Below, in pieces: positions 25,918 through 33,907 of a stretch of DNA of 64,000 nucleotides. The translations under genes and the position numbers were made by a program. Under the pieces are notes generated by a model. The model made no database searches. It was given only the letters and a program-made list of their open reading frames with translations, and was not told the DNA's origin. Numbering within the stretch: position 1 is the first letter of the stretch; every line of letters begins with the position of its first letter. Source of the stretch: CTSoil-075 sp042610375 (lineage in GTDB: Bacteria; Bacillota; Negativicutes; DSM-13327); assembly GCF_042610375.1 (NCBI RefSeq), contig NZ_JBGJZL010000003.1, positions 248,001 through 312,000 of the forward strand. Direction: 5' to 3'.

Positions 25918-26178
25918 GTAGGTGATTAAGATCATATTTTACCAGTACTAGGCTTTTATACAGGAGGAATTGCTGGGGGAACACATACGGATCAATTTAA
26001 GATTGTTGATGAAGAGGAATCGTATATCACCGCGGCTAAAATTTTTGCTCTCTCAGTTTATAAATTGTTAAAAGATAATGCCGCTCGTGCCCAAGAAATA
26101 AGTAGACAATATAAGGTGGTTTACATGAAAGAACAATATATTAATTTTATGGAAAGTTTAATATTATATGGTTTCTAA
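25918..26178 (+). pseudogene. C-terminal fragment of an M20 peptidase/amidohydrolase
   Basis: Frame reads SDVGD, an in-frame stop, then DHILPVLGFYTGG and GGTHTDQFKIVDEEESY, continuing ITAAKIFALSVYKLL. This matches the STDVGDVSH and HTxEF regions of M20 metallopeptidases. The stop codon and the absence of the N-terminal half mark it as decayed. With the fragment just upstream it defines a graveyard segment from 25.4 to 26.2 kb. Confidence 0.72.
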
Positions 26179-26237
26179 AAGAAATAGTTGCAAAATACAA
26201 CTAATTAATGGTAATATACTACTAGGAGGTGTATTGT

Positions 26238-26681
26238 ATGAACTTTCCTAATCCTAGTCAACGACTCAGAGAAACGATACGGTTGTTAATCCGAAAGCTT
26301 GGTGTGTTAGAACGGAGCGAAGCAATTTGTTGTGGTATTACTTTAACTCAATGCCATACAATTGTTGAAATAGGTAGAAAAAAGCAAATCTCCGTTAATG
26401 AACTAGCGGAATTACTCAATCTTGATAAAAGTACAATCAGTAGAACTGTAGAACAATTAGTGACTCATGACATGATCGTGCGGGAACCTGATCCGAATGA
26501 TCGGCGCTATGTCACTTTGCAGCTTACAAGTAAAGGTGAGCAATTATTTGGCGATATTGAGGAACGAATGCAAGCCTATTTTACAGAAATATTAGAAATC
26601 ATACCAGAAGAAAAAAGGGAACAAGTGATAGACAGTTTACAGATTTTTTCAGAAGCACTACATAATAAACGATGTTGCTAA
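26238..26681 (+). CDS. MarR-family transcriptional regulator
   Basis: A 147-aa winged-helix protein with the MarR core: SVNELAELLNLDKSTISRTVEQLV as recognition helices and the wing DPNDRRYVTLQLTSKG. AGGAGG at 26224 fixes the ATG at 26238. It ends in a CC pair and has ICCGITLTQC near residue 30, so a thiol or metal(loid) ligand is possible. It is directly upstream of the ArsN2-like gene, which it may control. Confidence 0.87.
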   Translation: MNFPNPSQRLRETIRLLIRKLGVLERSEAICCGITLTQCHTIVEIGRKKQISVNELAELLNLDKSTISRTVEQLVTHDMIVREPDPNDRRYVTLQLTSKGEQLFGDIEERMQAYFTEILEIIPEEKREQVIDSLQIFSEALHNKRCC

Positions 26682-26725
26682 ATGAATTAAAAGGATAATC
26701 TTCGTTTAAAAATAGTAAGGGAGAT

Positions 26726-27397
26726 ATGATGATGACATCAGATATTCGGGAAGATGTGAGAAAAAAATATGCCCAGGCTATTACTAATAAATTAAATTGC
26801 TGCGGTAATGAGGCATCTGATAATCCAGTAACAGGAAATTTATATGAAAAAAATAAGAGCGAAGGGTTGCCTGATTGTACTCAAGCAGAGCAGGAAGAGC
26901 TAGGTGGAGCATTAATTAGTGCGTTTATCCGGGCTAAAAAACCTAAAGAAAGTTTGACTGAGGGGCAAGACTATCGCATTCGCAATGCTCAAGAGGAAGA
27001 TTTACTTCTTATCCATCAGCTATTGACGGATAATGGATTGACTACAGAGGGAGTGAAGGAGCATTTACATGATTTTCTAGTAGCTGACGATCAAGGGATT
27101 ATTGGAGTGATTGGCCTTGAATTTTCAGATACTGCAGTCATGCTCAGATCCTTGGCAGTAGATAAAAAAATACGCAAACGAGGCATCGCGTCAGCTTTAG
27201 TAGATCACGCTTTAAATATTGGGCGGGCAAAAGGGAGCGTAAGCGCCTACCTATTGACAACTACAGCCGATCAATTTGCAGCTCGTTGGGGTTTTAATAA
27301 TATTGAACGATCAGAAATACCAGAGATTCTTCTACAAAGCTCAGCGCTCAATCATTTTTGTCCAGATAGTAGTATATGCATGAAATTATCCTTTTGA
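26726..27397 (+). CDS. ArsN2-like GNAT acetyltransferase with an ArsM-like N-terminus
   Basis: A 223-aa protein. Residues 4-30 (SDIREDVRKKYAQAI, then LNCCG) look like the N-terminus of arsenite methyltransferase ArsM, ending before any SAM motif. From about residue 88 it is a GNAT domain (YRIRNAQEEDLLLIHQLL, then LAVDKKIRKRGIASALVDHAL) of the ArsN2 type that acetylates organoarsenicals. Either an old fusion or a start captured from ArsM. Operon with MarR. Confidence 0.72.
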   Translation: MMMTSDIREDVRKKYAQAITNKLNCCGNEASDNPVTGNLYEKNKSEGLPDCTQAEQEELGGALISAFIRAKKPKESLTEGQDYRIRNAQEEDLLLIHQLLTDNGLTTEGVKEHLHDFLVADDQGIIGVIGLEFSDTAVMLRSLAVDKKIRKRGIASALVDHALNIGRAKGSVSAYLLTTTADQFAARWGFNNIERSEIPEILLQSSALNHFCPDSSICMKLSF

Positions 27398-27450
27398 AGG
27401 CTATCACTTTATCTATGATATTTATTTTTCCAAAAGCAGAATATGAGATT

Positions 27451-27491
27451 AAAAGGCTCACCAAACAGTATCACTGCTTGGTGAGCCTTTT
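27451..27491. terminator. Bidirectional terminator between ArsN2-like gene and nitroreductase
   Basis: AAAAGGCUCACCAA...UUGGUGAGCCUUUU, symmetrical with A and U runs, between convergent genes. Confidence 0.85.
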
Positions 27492-27542
27492 GCCGAGAAA
27501 ACTTTGTATTGAATTTTAAAAGTAAGGTTTCTTAGTTGCTTC

Positions 27543-28103
27543 TTATTTAATGATTGTTACAGTATTCTCTTTTCGTGGAGCGGCTACTGGTATTGAACCG
27601 GCATTATAACCGAAGGCACCGGAGCCGATAATGATATGGTCTTCGGGAATGTTTAATACTTTATTTAATTCTTTACCTTCTTTTGAATCAAATAGGCTAC
27701 GTAAGGAATGAATCCAAACAGAACCAATGTTAAGGGCATGTGCTGCGAGGAAGAAATTACCTAATGCCAAAGCGCCGTCCTGGTGTGGAGCAATTGATTT
27801 TTCGACAGCAGAAACAATAATTAATGTTGGTGCATGATAGAATGGGCTGAAGTTTTTGATTTTAGCTCTTTCTACATATGTGTCAATGCCAGAGTTTAAA
27901 AAGATTTCTTTTATGATCTCATTGATTTTACCAAGGATTTCTTTGTTTTGTACGACAGTAAAATGCCAAGGTTGTTCATTTCTGGCACTTGGAGCAAATT
28001 GTCCTGCTTCGATGATCGTGTTTAATTCACTTTCTGTGATTTGCTCTGGTTTATAGCTGCGGATGCTTCTACGCGTTACTAAGTCTTTTAACGTTTCCCC
28101 CAT
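27543..28103 (-). CDS. Nitroreductase-family flavoprotein
   Basis: A 186-aa NfsA/NfsB-type FMN protein: LVTRRSIRSYKPEQITESEL start, PSARNEQPWHFTVV, and DGALALGNFFLAAHALNIGSVWI, all typical. Likely an NAD(P)H-dependent oxidoreductase; the substrate is not defined. GGGGG site before ATG. Its leader carries attenuator 10 and a good promoter, tying it to the sulfur-linked regulon. Confidence 0.87.
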   Translation of the reverse strand: MGETLKDLVTRRSIRSYKPEQITESELNTIIEAGQFAPSARNEQPWHFTVVQNKEILGKINEIIKEIFLNSGIDTYVERAKIKNFSPFYHAPTLIIVSAVEKSIAPHQDGALALGNFFLAAHALNIGSVWIHSLRSLFDSKEGKELNKVLNIPEDHIIIGSGAFGYNAGSIPVAAPRKENTVTIIK

Positions 28104-28226
28104 GTTGTTTTCCCCCTAATATTTTGTACTGATTCTATCTGATGACCAAGTACTCTAAAATTCCATCTGAATCAAGTCTTATTTATTGTTAATCATTAGC
28201 CTTACATCTATTCCCCCTTTCAAATA

Positions 28227-28300
28227 AAGAAAAGACTAATTTTTTGGCCCATGTGAAAGGGCAAAAAATTAGTCTCTATAACTTCATATAGTCAACTAAA
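28227..28300 (-). promoter_or_regulatory. Attenuator element 10 (leader of nitroreductase)
   Basis: Minus strand: P1 UUUAGUU/GACUAA with U.G at the loop end, GA bulge, P2 CUAUA/UAUAG, loop UGAAGU, 3' A. Terminator GACUAAUUUUUU-GCCC pairs with GGGC-CAAAAAAUUAGUC, then UUUUCUUU. Confidence 0.86.
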
Positions 28301-28332
28301 TATCCATTTTAAATTACTTATTGTTATAGTTA

Positions 28333-28361
28333 ATAATAGAGTAATTGGTAAAACAATTCAA
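28333..28361 (-). promoter_or_regulatory. Sigma-A promoter of nitroreductase
   Basis: TTGAAT, 17-nt spacer, TATTAT on the minus strand, 33 nt before attenuator 10. Confidence 0.65.
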
Positions 28362-28428
28362 GTGTTATTTTGATGAAATCAAATGATATTCACTACACCT
28401 ATATTATCTACACTAAATTAGAATTGTA

Positions 28429-28457
28429 TTGACAAAAGTTGTAATCTATTATAGACT
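28429..28457 (+). promoter_or_regulatory. Sigma-A promoter before attenuator 11
   Basis: TTGACA, 17-nt spacer, TAGACT. It now drives only a gene remnant and perhaps the HAD gene. Confidence 0.6.
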
Positions 28458-28473
28458 CAAAATAATAAGTACA

Positions 28474-28535
28474 AGACTGACTAGTCAAATAACTAGAGGC
28501 TGTATCCCGTAACTGGGATGCAGCCTTTGAATTTT
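28474..28535 (+). promoter_or_regulatory. Attenuator element 11 (orphan, partly degenerate)
   Basis: Bulge GA, P2 CUAGU/ACUAG with loop CAAAUA and 3' A-G are intact, but P1 is broken: ACU opposite GGC leaves an A.C mismatch. The U-tract is interrupted (UUUGAAUUUU). It precedes a 6-codon stub, consistent with decay after loss of its gene. Confidence 0.72.
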
Positions 28536-28579
28536 AATGATATGAAACATGTAAGAATTTAATAAAGGAGATGTAAGAG

Positions 28580-28657
28580 ATGAAGCGTTATCTTATATAA
28601 CAGGCTGATTTGAAAATATTACTTGAGGTTCAGCACATGTATGGGATTAGCGCGTAA
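28580..28657 (+). pseudogene. Gene stub behind attenuator 11
   Basis: AAAGGAG and ATG at 28580 start a frame reading MKRYLI, stop, then QADLKILLEVQHMYGISA, stop. Well-placed translation signals with a frame broken after six codons suggest the remains of a deleted gene. The family cannot be recognised. Confidence 0.5.
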
Positions 28658-28664
28658 TTAGAAT

Positions 28665-29513
28665 ATGAAAAATAAATATTTATATATATCTGATCTTGAT
28701 GGCACACTACTAAATGGTCATAAACAAATTAGTGAATTTACCAAGCAAACACTAAATTCTTTAATTGATAAAGGAATTGATTTTTCTGTTGCTACAGCCA
28801 GAAGCGCAGCTTCAGCAGTGAAGATCTTGTCAGATCTACAGCTGAAAATACCAATAATTTTACTGAATGGGGTAGGTATTTATGATGTTTTAGATCATCG
28901 ATACCTAAAAATTGAAAAGATAGAGACAAATACTGCATATGGTATTTTAGATGTTTTAGAAAAATATAATAGCACTGGTTTTATGTATAATATTGTAAAT
29001 GGTAAATTAAATACATATTATGAATGCTTAGCGACTCCTTATTTACAAGAATATCATGATGAACGCGTTATAAAATATGGTAAAAAATTCAAACATGTTA
29101 GCAGCCTGACCGATGTTATCATGGCGGGGGAAGTCATTTATTTTACTTTAATGGGTGAACAACAATATTTAGAAATGCTGATCGATGATTTGAAAAAACT
29201 GCCGGCGATTGATGTGATGTTGTCTAGTGATGTTTATCGAGAAAATTTATGGTATTTAGAAATACACAGCACTAATGCATCTAAGTATAATGCGGTAAAA
29301 TACCTTCGTGATCATTATGGATATGATAAAATAATAGGTTTTGGTGATAATTTTAATGATATTCCTCTGTATAAAGCTTGTGATGAGTTTTTTGCGGTAC
29401 AAAATGCAATCGGTGAATTAAAAGACATTGCGACTGGTGTCATTGGTGACAATCATTCAGATGGTGTCGCAAAGTTCATTGCCGCACGAGAAAGCTTAAC
29501 GAGGTTGTATTGA
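28665..29513 (+). CDS. HAD-superfamily (Cof-type) phosphatase
   Basis: A 282-aa HAD subfamily IIB protein: motif I ISDLDGTLLN at residues 8-17, motif II in FSVATARS, lysine in the cap-core junction, and motif IV GFGDNFNDIPLY. Family members dephosphorylate sugar phosphates or nucleotides such as FMN; the substrate here is unknown. The start has no strong ribosome-binding site and lies 85 nt after the gene stub, so expression may come from the orphan promoter at 28429. Confidence 0.85.
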   Translation: MKNKYLYISDLDGTLLNGHKQISEFTKQTLNSLIDKGIDFSVATARSAASAVKILSDLQLKIPIILLNGVGIYDVLDHRYLKIEKIETNTAYGILDVLEKYNSTGFMYNIVNGKLNTYYECLATPYLQEYHDERVIKYGKKFKHVSSLTDVIMAGEVIYFTLMGEQQYLEMLIDDLKKLPAIDVMLSSDVYRENLWYLEIHSTNASKYNAVKYLRDHYGYDKIIGFGDNFNDIPLYKACDEFFAVQNAIGELKDIATGVIGDNHSDGVAKFIAARESLTRLY

Positions 29514-29688
29514 TGACGTATCGAGTATTTCTTTTTTATGAGAGAATTGGTCTTTTTAAAAATGCAAAATGTTGCGTAATTATAAGTAGTTAAAGTGTTA
29601 TCCATTTTCTACGTAATCAAAAAGTATAACACCTTCTAAGGATGTAAGTAAGGGCAATTAAAATTTTGGTCTGAACTGAGGACTAAAG

Positions 29689-30426
29689 TCAAGTATTCTT
29701 TATCCTATACCAATACTGATAGATTTCTTTATAGCCGAGACTAGTATATAGCTTGATAGCAGGTGTGTTCTTTTGTAATACCTGCAAATATGATTGTTTA
29801 GCACCAGCCTTGGCTCCGAGTTTTAGAATATTGGCAATTAGTTTTTTCCCATATCCTTGATTTCTGTATGCATCGTCAATGACGATATCATATAGACCTA
29901 TGTATTCATCCTGCAATACGCCCAGGCCACAGCCAATGGTTTTAGAATCCAATTTTAAAGATACGATGTATTTATGAGGAATTATATTTTCTAGCATGTA
30001 TTGTAACACTAATTTGTTATGTTCAGCAATATGGTTGAACTGGCAAAAAAACGTTAACCATTCTTCGGTAATGGTGCTACTGTAGGTTATGTTTTCGTCG
30101 ATTGTCTGATTACTTTGATTGAGTATTAATCCTAGTACACTGGCAGGGGAGGCAATCTGGTAACCACGTTCTTCTAACAATGAATCTAAGCTATTAGGAA
30201 TGGAAGCAGATGTTATTTTAAAAATGGTTTCAAGATTTTTTTCTGAATAGAGCTGCTCACAGTGCTGTATTTTTAAAGATAAATCTTGTATTGAAGAATA
30301 GATAGGATTTACGCAATTGGCTCTTTTGGTATAACCTTTGCCAAAACGTAATACCCATCCATCATAGAGCATGGTCTGGAGTGCAGGCAGTGCATTTAGT
30401 GAATATTCCTCAAGGGTTCTTATCAT
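29689..30426 (-). CDS. GNAT-family N-acetyltransferase
   Basis: About 245 aa. The C-terminal GNAT domain shows YDIVIDDAYRNQGYGKKLIANIL and a final VLQKNTPAIKLYTSLGYKEIYQYWYR. The N-terminal half (LPALQTMLYDGWVLRFGKGYTKRAN, interrupted) resembles acetyltransferases annotated as YobR-like. The ATG at 30426 has AAAGGAG 10 nt upstream; the frame extends further to 30459. No attenuator; probably housekeeping. Confidence 0.8.
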   Translation of the reverse strand: MIRTLEEYSLNALPALQTMLYDGWVLRFGKGYTKRANCVNPIYSSIQDLSLKIQHCEQLYSEKNLETIFKITSASIPNSLDSLLEERGYQIASPASVLGLILNQSNQTIDENITYSSTITEEWLTFFCQFNHIAEHNKLVLQYMLENIIPHKYIVSLKLDSKTIGCGLGVLQDEYIGLYDIVIDDAYRNQGYGKKLIANILKLGAKAGAKQSYLQVLQKNTPAIKLYTSLGYKEIYQYWYRIKNT

Positions 30427-30707
30427 CCTTAAACTCTCCTTTATATATCTATGAATCATTAGTAATAAATTTTGTGTTGTTATCTATTGTATAAGAATGA
30501 CTATACTTCTGCAATCAGATCGTATATAGTTACAATTGATGTTTATCGTTCTATGCTATAAGGAGATATAAATAACGTTGATTGTTGATTAGTCACAAAC
30601 TAGAAATTGTCTTATTGATTGACGATTGGTTATTATCAAAAGTCTTGAAAATAAAATAAAGGGAAGTCATTATAGATGGCATTTTGGATGGTGACCAAGT
30701 CTTCATC
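30427..30707. other. Gene-free stretch upstream of nitrogenase-like unit 2
   Basis: AT-rich sequence without a credible reading frame. It must hold the minus-strand promoter of the GNAT gene. An AAGGAGATATAAAT near 30560 has no following start codon. I see nothing else I can support here. Confidence 0.5.
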
Positions 30708-30736
30708 TTGACATTTTTATAAGTGGGGGATATGAT
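30708..30736 (+). promoter_or_regulatory. Sigma-A promoter of nitrogenase-like unit 2
   Basis: TTGACA, 17-nt spacer, TATGAT. There is no sigma-54 type -24/-12 box, unlike classical nif operons. Confidence 0.75.
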
Positions 30737-30785
30737 AAGGAAATACGGGAATAAAATTCTAAACTTAATAAAGTAGCATTATTGA

Positions 30786-30844
30786 GCTGATCAGTAATTG
30801 TGCTGAAGGCCGGGCAAATCTAATTTGCACCGGCCTTCTTTTTT
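30786..30844 (+). promoter_or_regulatory. Attenuator element 12 (leader of nitrogenase-like pair 2)
   Basis: P1 GCU/GGC, GA bulge, P2 UCAG/CUGA, loop UAAUUGUG, 3' A. Strong terminator GGCCGGGCAAAU...AUUUGCaCCGGCC followed by UUCUUUUUU. Confidence 0.87.
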
Positions 30845-30937
30845 ATTATGTTAAAGGAATCTGGCACTACGCCCCCAAGAAATAGTAAGAAAATCTAAAG
30901 TTTTCGAAAATACATTGAGTATAGAGGAGGAATTGTC

Positions 30938-32404
30938 ATGCCTATTAATTTAAATGTGACTTCAGCAGGCACGAGAGAAAATCGATTAGGGTCAATTACA
31001 GGGTACACAGGTGATCTACATGATTTGGTTCACCAAAGTAAATGCGGAACGGTAAAAGAAAGAGAACGATGTTTTAGTCAGTCTAGCTCTTGTGATGCAG
31101 GTTGCGCATTGAGCCAGCTTGCCTATATTAGAGATGTTGCAATCATTAATCATGCTCCTTCAGGCTGCACGGCAATGGCTTCACCAACAACAGTGACTCA
31201 CACTCAACTTGCAGTCAAGAGAGGTTTAGAGTACAATACTGTTTTTTTAGGGACAGATATGGATGAAACGGATACAATTTTTGGTGCAACGAGTGGTCTG
31301 CGAGAAATTATCATCGAGACTTATAAAAGATATAAACCCAATGCAATTTTTGTAGGAACATCATGTGTATCGGGCATTATCGGCGAAGATGTGGACAGTG
31401 TTATTGCCGAGCTGGTAGAGGAAATTCCCATACCAATCGTTCCAGTTCACTGCGAAGGATTCAAATCAAGAGTATGGGCATCAGGTTTTGATGCAGCAGA
31501 CCATGCCATCCTTACAGGGATTGTAAAACCACCGCAAAACAAGAATTCTGTGATCAATTTTAAGAACTTTAATGAAAGTGCAAGACAAGAGATTATTGAT
31601 ATTTTTGCTCGTTTTGGTGTAGAACCTTTTTTCCTATATTCAAATTCAACAGTCGAAGAACTTACCCATTTATCAGAATCTCTAGCGACCGTATCCATAT
31701 GTGGTACTTTAGGTACTTATTTGGGTAATGGGCTAGAAGAAAAATATGGAGTTCCTTATATTAGGACAATTAATCCACTGGGAATTGTTGGTTTTGAAAC
31801 ATGGCTCAGAGAAATTGGTCATGTGATTCATAAAGAAGCAGAAGTGGAAGCGTATATCGAGGAAGAAAGAGCAAAATATTTACCCAAAATTGAAGAAATC
31901 AAAAAAGAACTCAAGGGACTTCGTGCAGTACTTGGTATGGGATCCAGTTATGCCTTCCAAGTCACTCGCGTTTTGCAAGAACTTGGTATTGAAGTGGTAT
32001 GGGTAGCTTCATGGCATTATGATGCCAAATATGACAATGGTGAGATTCCACCTTTTATTGAACAGTTAGCAAAAGACAGTCCTTATAATTTTAAGGTGAG
32101 TGTGAGTGATCAACAAAACTTTGAAATTCTTAATATCTTACATAAATATAAACCAGATATTTATATAGCGCGGCATCCGGGTACAACTGTTTGGGCAATC
32201 AAACAAGGAATTGCAGCTTTTTTCCTTGCTGATGAATACAAAACCTTTGGTTATCGGGGAACTTTGGATTTTGCCTATACCATTCTTGATACCATTCGTA
32301 ATCGCAGTTTTGAAAAAAATCTTGCAGCGAGAATTAGTCTTCCTTATTCTGATTGGTGGTATCAACAAGATAGTGGATCATTATTAAAAGAGGAGACAAA
32401 ATAA
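30938..32404 (+). CDS. Nitrogenase-like component 1, NifD-like subunit (pair 2)
   Basis: A 488-aa NifD-family protein with the N-terminal signature ENRLGSITGYTGDL shared by pairs 2-5. P-cluster-type cysteines are C52 or C56, C77 (APSGCTAM) and C143 (TSCVSGIIGED). VHCEGFKSRVWASGFDAADH follows. A cysteine in VSICGTLGTYL aligns by eye with the FeMo-cofactor ligand, but the histidine ligand region reads FFLADEYKTFGYRG. The tail LPYSDWWYQQD is common to this set. The ATG is 8 nt after GAGGAGG. Not a canonical N2-fixing NifD. Confidence 0.87.
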   Translation: MPINLNVTSAGTRENRLGSITGYTGDLHDLVHQSKCGTVKERERCFSQSSSCDAGCALSQLAYIRDVAIINHAPSGCTAMASPTTVTHTQLAVKRGLEYNTVFLGTDMDETDTIFGATSGLREIIIETYKRYKPNAIFVGTSCVSGIIGEDVDSVIAELVEEIPIPIVPVHCEGFKSRVWASGFDAADHAILTGIVKPPQNKNSVINFKNFNESARQEIIDIFARFGVEPFFLYSNSTVEELTHLSESLATVSICGTLGTYLGNGLEEKYGVPYIRTINPLGIVGFETWLREIGHVIHKEAEVEAYIEEERAKYLPKIEEIKKELKGLRAVLGMGSSYAFQVTRVLQELGIEVVWVASWHYDAKYDNGEIPPFIEQLAKDSPYNFKVSVSDQQNFEILNILHKYKPDIYIARHPGTTVWAIKQGIAAFFLADEYKTFGYRGTLDFAYTILDTIRNRSFEKNLAARISLPYSDWWYQQDSGSLLKEETK

Positions 32405-33703
32405 ATGCCAAAAATATTAGATCAACCCAGATACAAATGCGCTCTTGCCGCCATGCAAACTGTTCATGCCATTAGTAAAGCCTTACCAATATTACATTCA
32501 GGTCCTGGGTGTGCTGATAAACTTTCAGCAACGCAAGGTGGTTCAGGTCATTTTGCGCCACGAATTTTTCCCTGCACCAATATTAATGAAAAAGATGTAG
32601 TGTTTGGTGGAGAAGAACGTTTAAAGGAAACAGTTGAGAATGCCATCAAAATAATAAATGCTGATTTATATGTTGTATTAAGTAGTTGTTCCTCTGAAAT
32701 CATCGGAGATGATATGGAAGAAGTCGTCAGATCCTTTCGAAATGCTGAAAAACCCGTCGTTTTTGCATCGACTGCTGGATTTAAAGGGAATAATTTTCAA
32801 GGACATGAATGGGTTATTGAAGCAATTATTGAACAATACTTAAAACCTACAGATAAAAAAACAAAAGGTCTTGTTAATATATGGGCTGGTATTCCTCAAC
32901 ATGATCCTTTTTGGTATGGAAATTTATTTGAATTAGAAAATCTCATTGCTCAGCTTGGTCTAATCCCCAATACTATTTTTGGCTATGATCGAGGTATTAA
33001 AAATATTGATAAAATACCTGAGGCTGAATTTAATCTTCTTGTATCTCCATGGGTAGGACTCCGGAATGTAAAATTATTAGAAGAAAAATTTGGTACTCCT
33101 TATATTCACCTTCCTACTCTCCCTATTGGAGCTTTTGAAACTGGTAAATTTTTACGAGCTGTGGCTGAATTTGCTGGTATCGATAAAGAAACAGTGGAAG
33201 GGATTATTACTGAACAGGAGAAAAAGTATTATTATTTTATTGAACGATTTGCCGATGTATTTCTTGAAACACGTGTCATGTCAAAACGATTTGTCGTGAT
33301 TTCCGATGCGCAATACTCCTTAGCCATCACCAAGTTTTTGGTAAATGATGTTGGTTTATTTCCTTCCAAACAGTATATTACGGACAATACACCTGAAGAA
33401 TATCAGGAAAGTATTCAAGGATATTTTAAGGAATTAAATTATGATATAAAAGCAGAGGTTGGTTTTATATCCGATGGACATTTGATACAGGATGAAATTA
33501 AGGAGAGTTATTTTAGTGGTTATCCTTTAATCATTGGTAGTTCATGGGACAAAAAATTAGCACAGCAAACCCAAGCACATTATTTATCTGTTTCATGGCC
33601 CCTTAATGAGAGACTTGTCATCAATAGCTCTTATGTGGGTTATGGTGGTGGGCTTAAACTGTTGGAAGATATCTATTCTGTAGTTTTGACTCGATTTAAT
33701 TAA
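32405..33703 (+). CDS. Nitrogenase-like component 1, NifK-like subunit (pair 2)
   Basis: A 432-aa NifK-like protein starting directly after the D-like stop codon (TAAATG). Cysteines C12 (KCALAAM), C36 (GPGCADK) and C95 (SSCSSEIIGDD) match P-cluster positions. Tail SYVGYGGGLKLLEDIY. Co-translated partner of the D-like protein. Confidence 0.87.
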   Translation: MPKILDQPRYKCALAAMQTVHAISKALPILHSGPGCADKLSATQGGSGHFAPRIFPCTNINEKDVVFGGEERLKETVENAIKIINADLYVVLSSCSSEIIGDDMEEVVRSFRNAEKPVVFASTAGFKGNNFQGHEWVIEAIIEQYLKPTDKKTKGLVNIWAGIPQHDPFWYGNLFELENLIAQLGLIPNTIFGYDRGIKNIDKIPEAEFNLLVSPWVGLRNVKLLEEKFGTPYIHLPTLPIGAFETGKFLRAVAEFAGIDKETVEGIITEQEKKYYYFIERFADVFLETRVMSKRFVVISDAQYSLAITKFLVNDVGLFPSKQYITDNTPEEYQESIQGYFKELNYDIKAEVGFISDGHLIQDEIKESYFSGYPLIIGSSWDKKLAQQTQAHYLSVSWPLNERLVINSSYVGYGGGLKLLEDIYSVVLTRFN

Positions 33704-33747
33704 TCATTCTAATACAAAATCACAATGTTGTTGATTTTTTTTCTAAC

Positions 33748-33776
33748 TTGATGTATAGTAGTGAATACAATATATA
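33748..33776 (+). promoter_or_regulatory. Sigma-A promoter of the second SsuABC-type operon
   Basis: TTGATG, 17-nt spacer, TATATA; 15 nt before attenuator 13. Confidence 0.6.
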
Positions 33777-33790
33777 AGGCAAATGTTTTC

Positions 33791-33853
33791 GCTGATCAGC
33801 AAACACTGAAGGCAAAGAAAGGCTTCGTTACGAAGTCTGTCTTTGCCTTTTTT
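33791..33853 (+). promoter_or_regulatory. Attenuator element 13 (leader of second sulfonate-type transporter)
   Basis: P1 GCU/GGC, GA bulge, P2 UCAG/CUGA, loop CAAACA, 3' A. Terminator GGCAAAGA...UCUUUGCC-like with seven U; inner stem GGCUUCGUUACGAAGUC. Confidence 0.86.
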
Positions 33854-33907
33854 ATGTTGTCTTTTAGTATACTAACAAGTCAAATCATATAATGAGGAGG
33901 ATATCAT

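Noticed and set aside
29595..29632. 7-bp hairpin GUGUUAU...AUAACAC between the HAD and GNAT genes
   Set aside because: Short stem, long loop and no U-tract; not enough to call a terminator.
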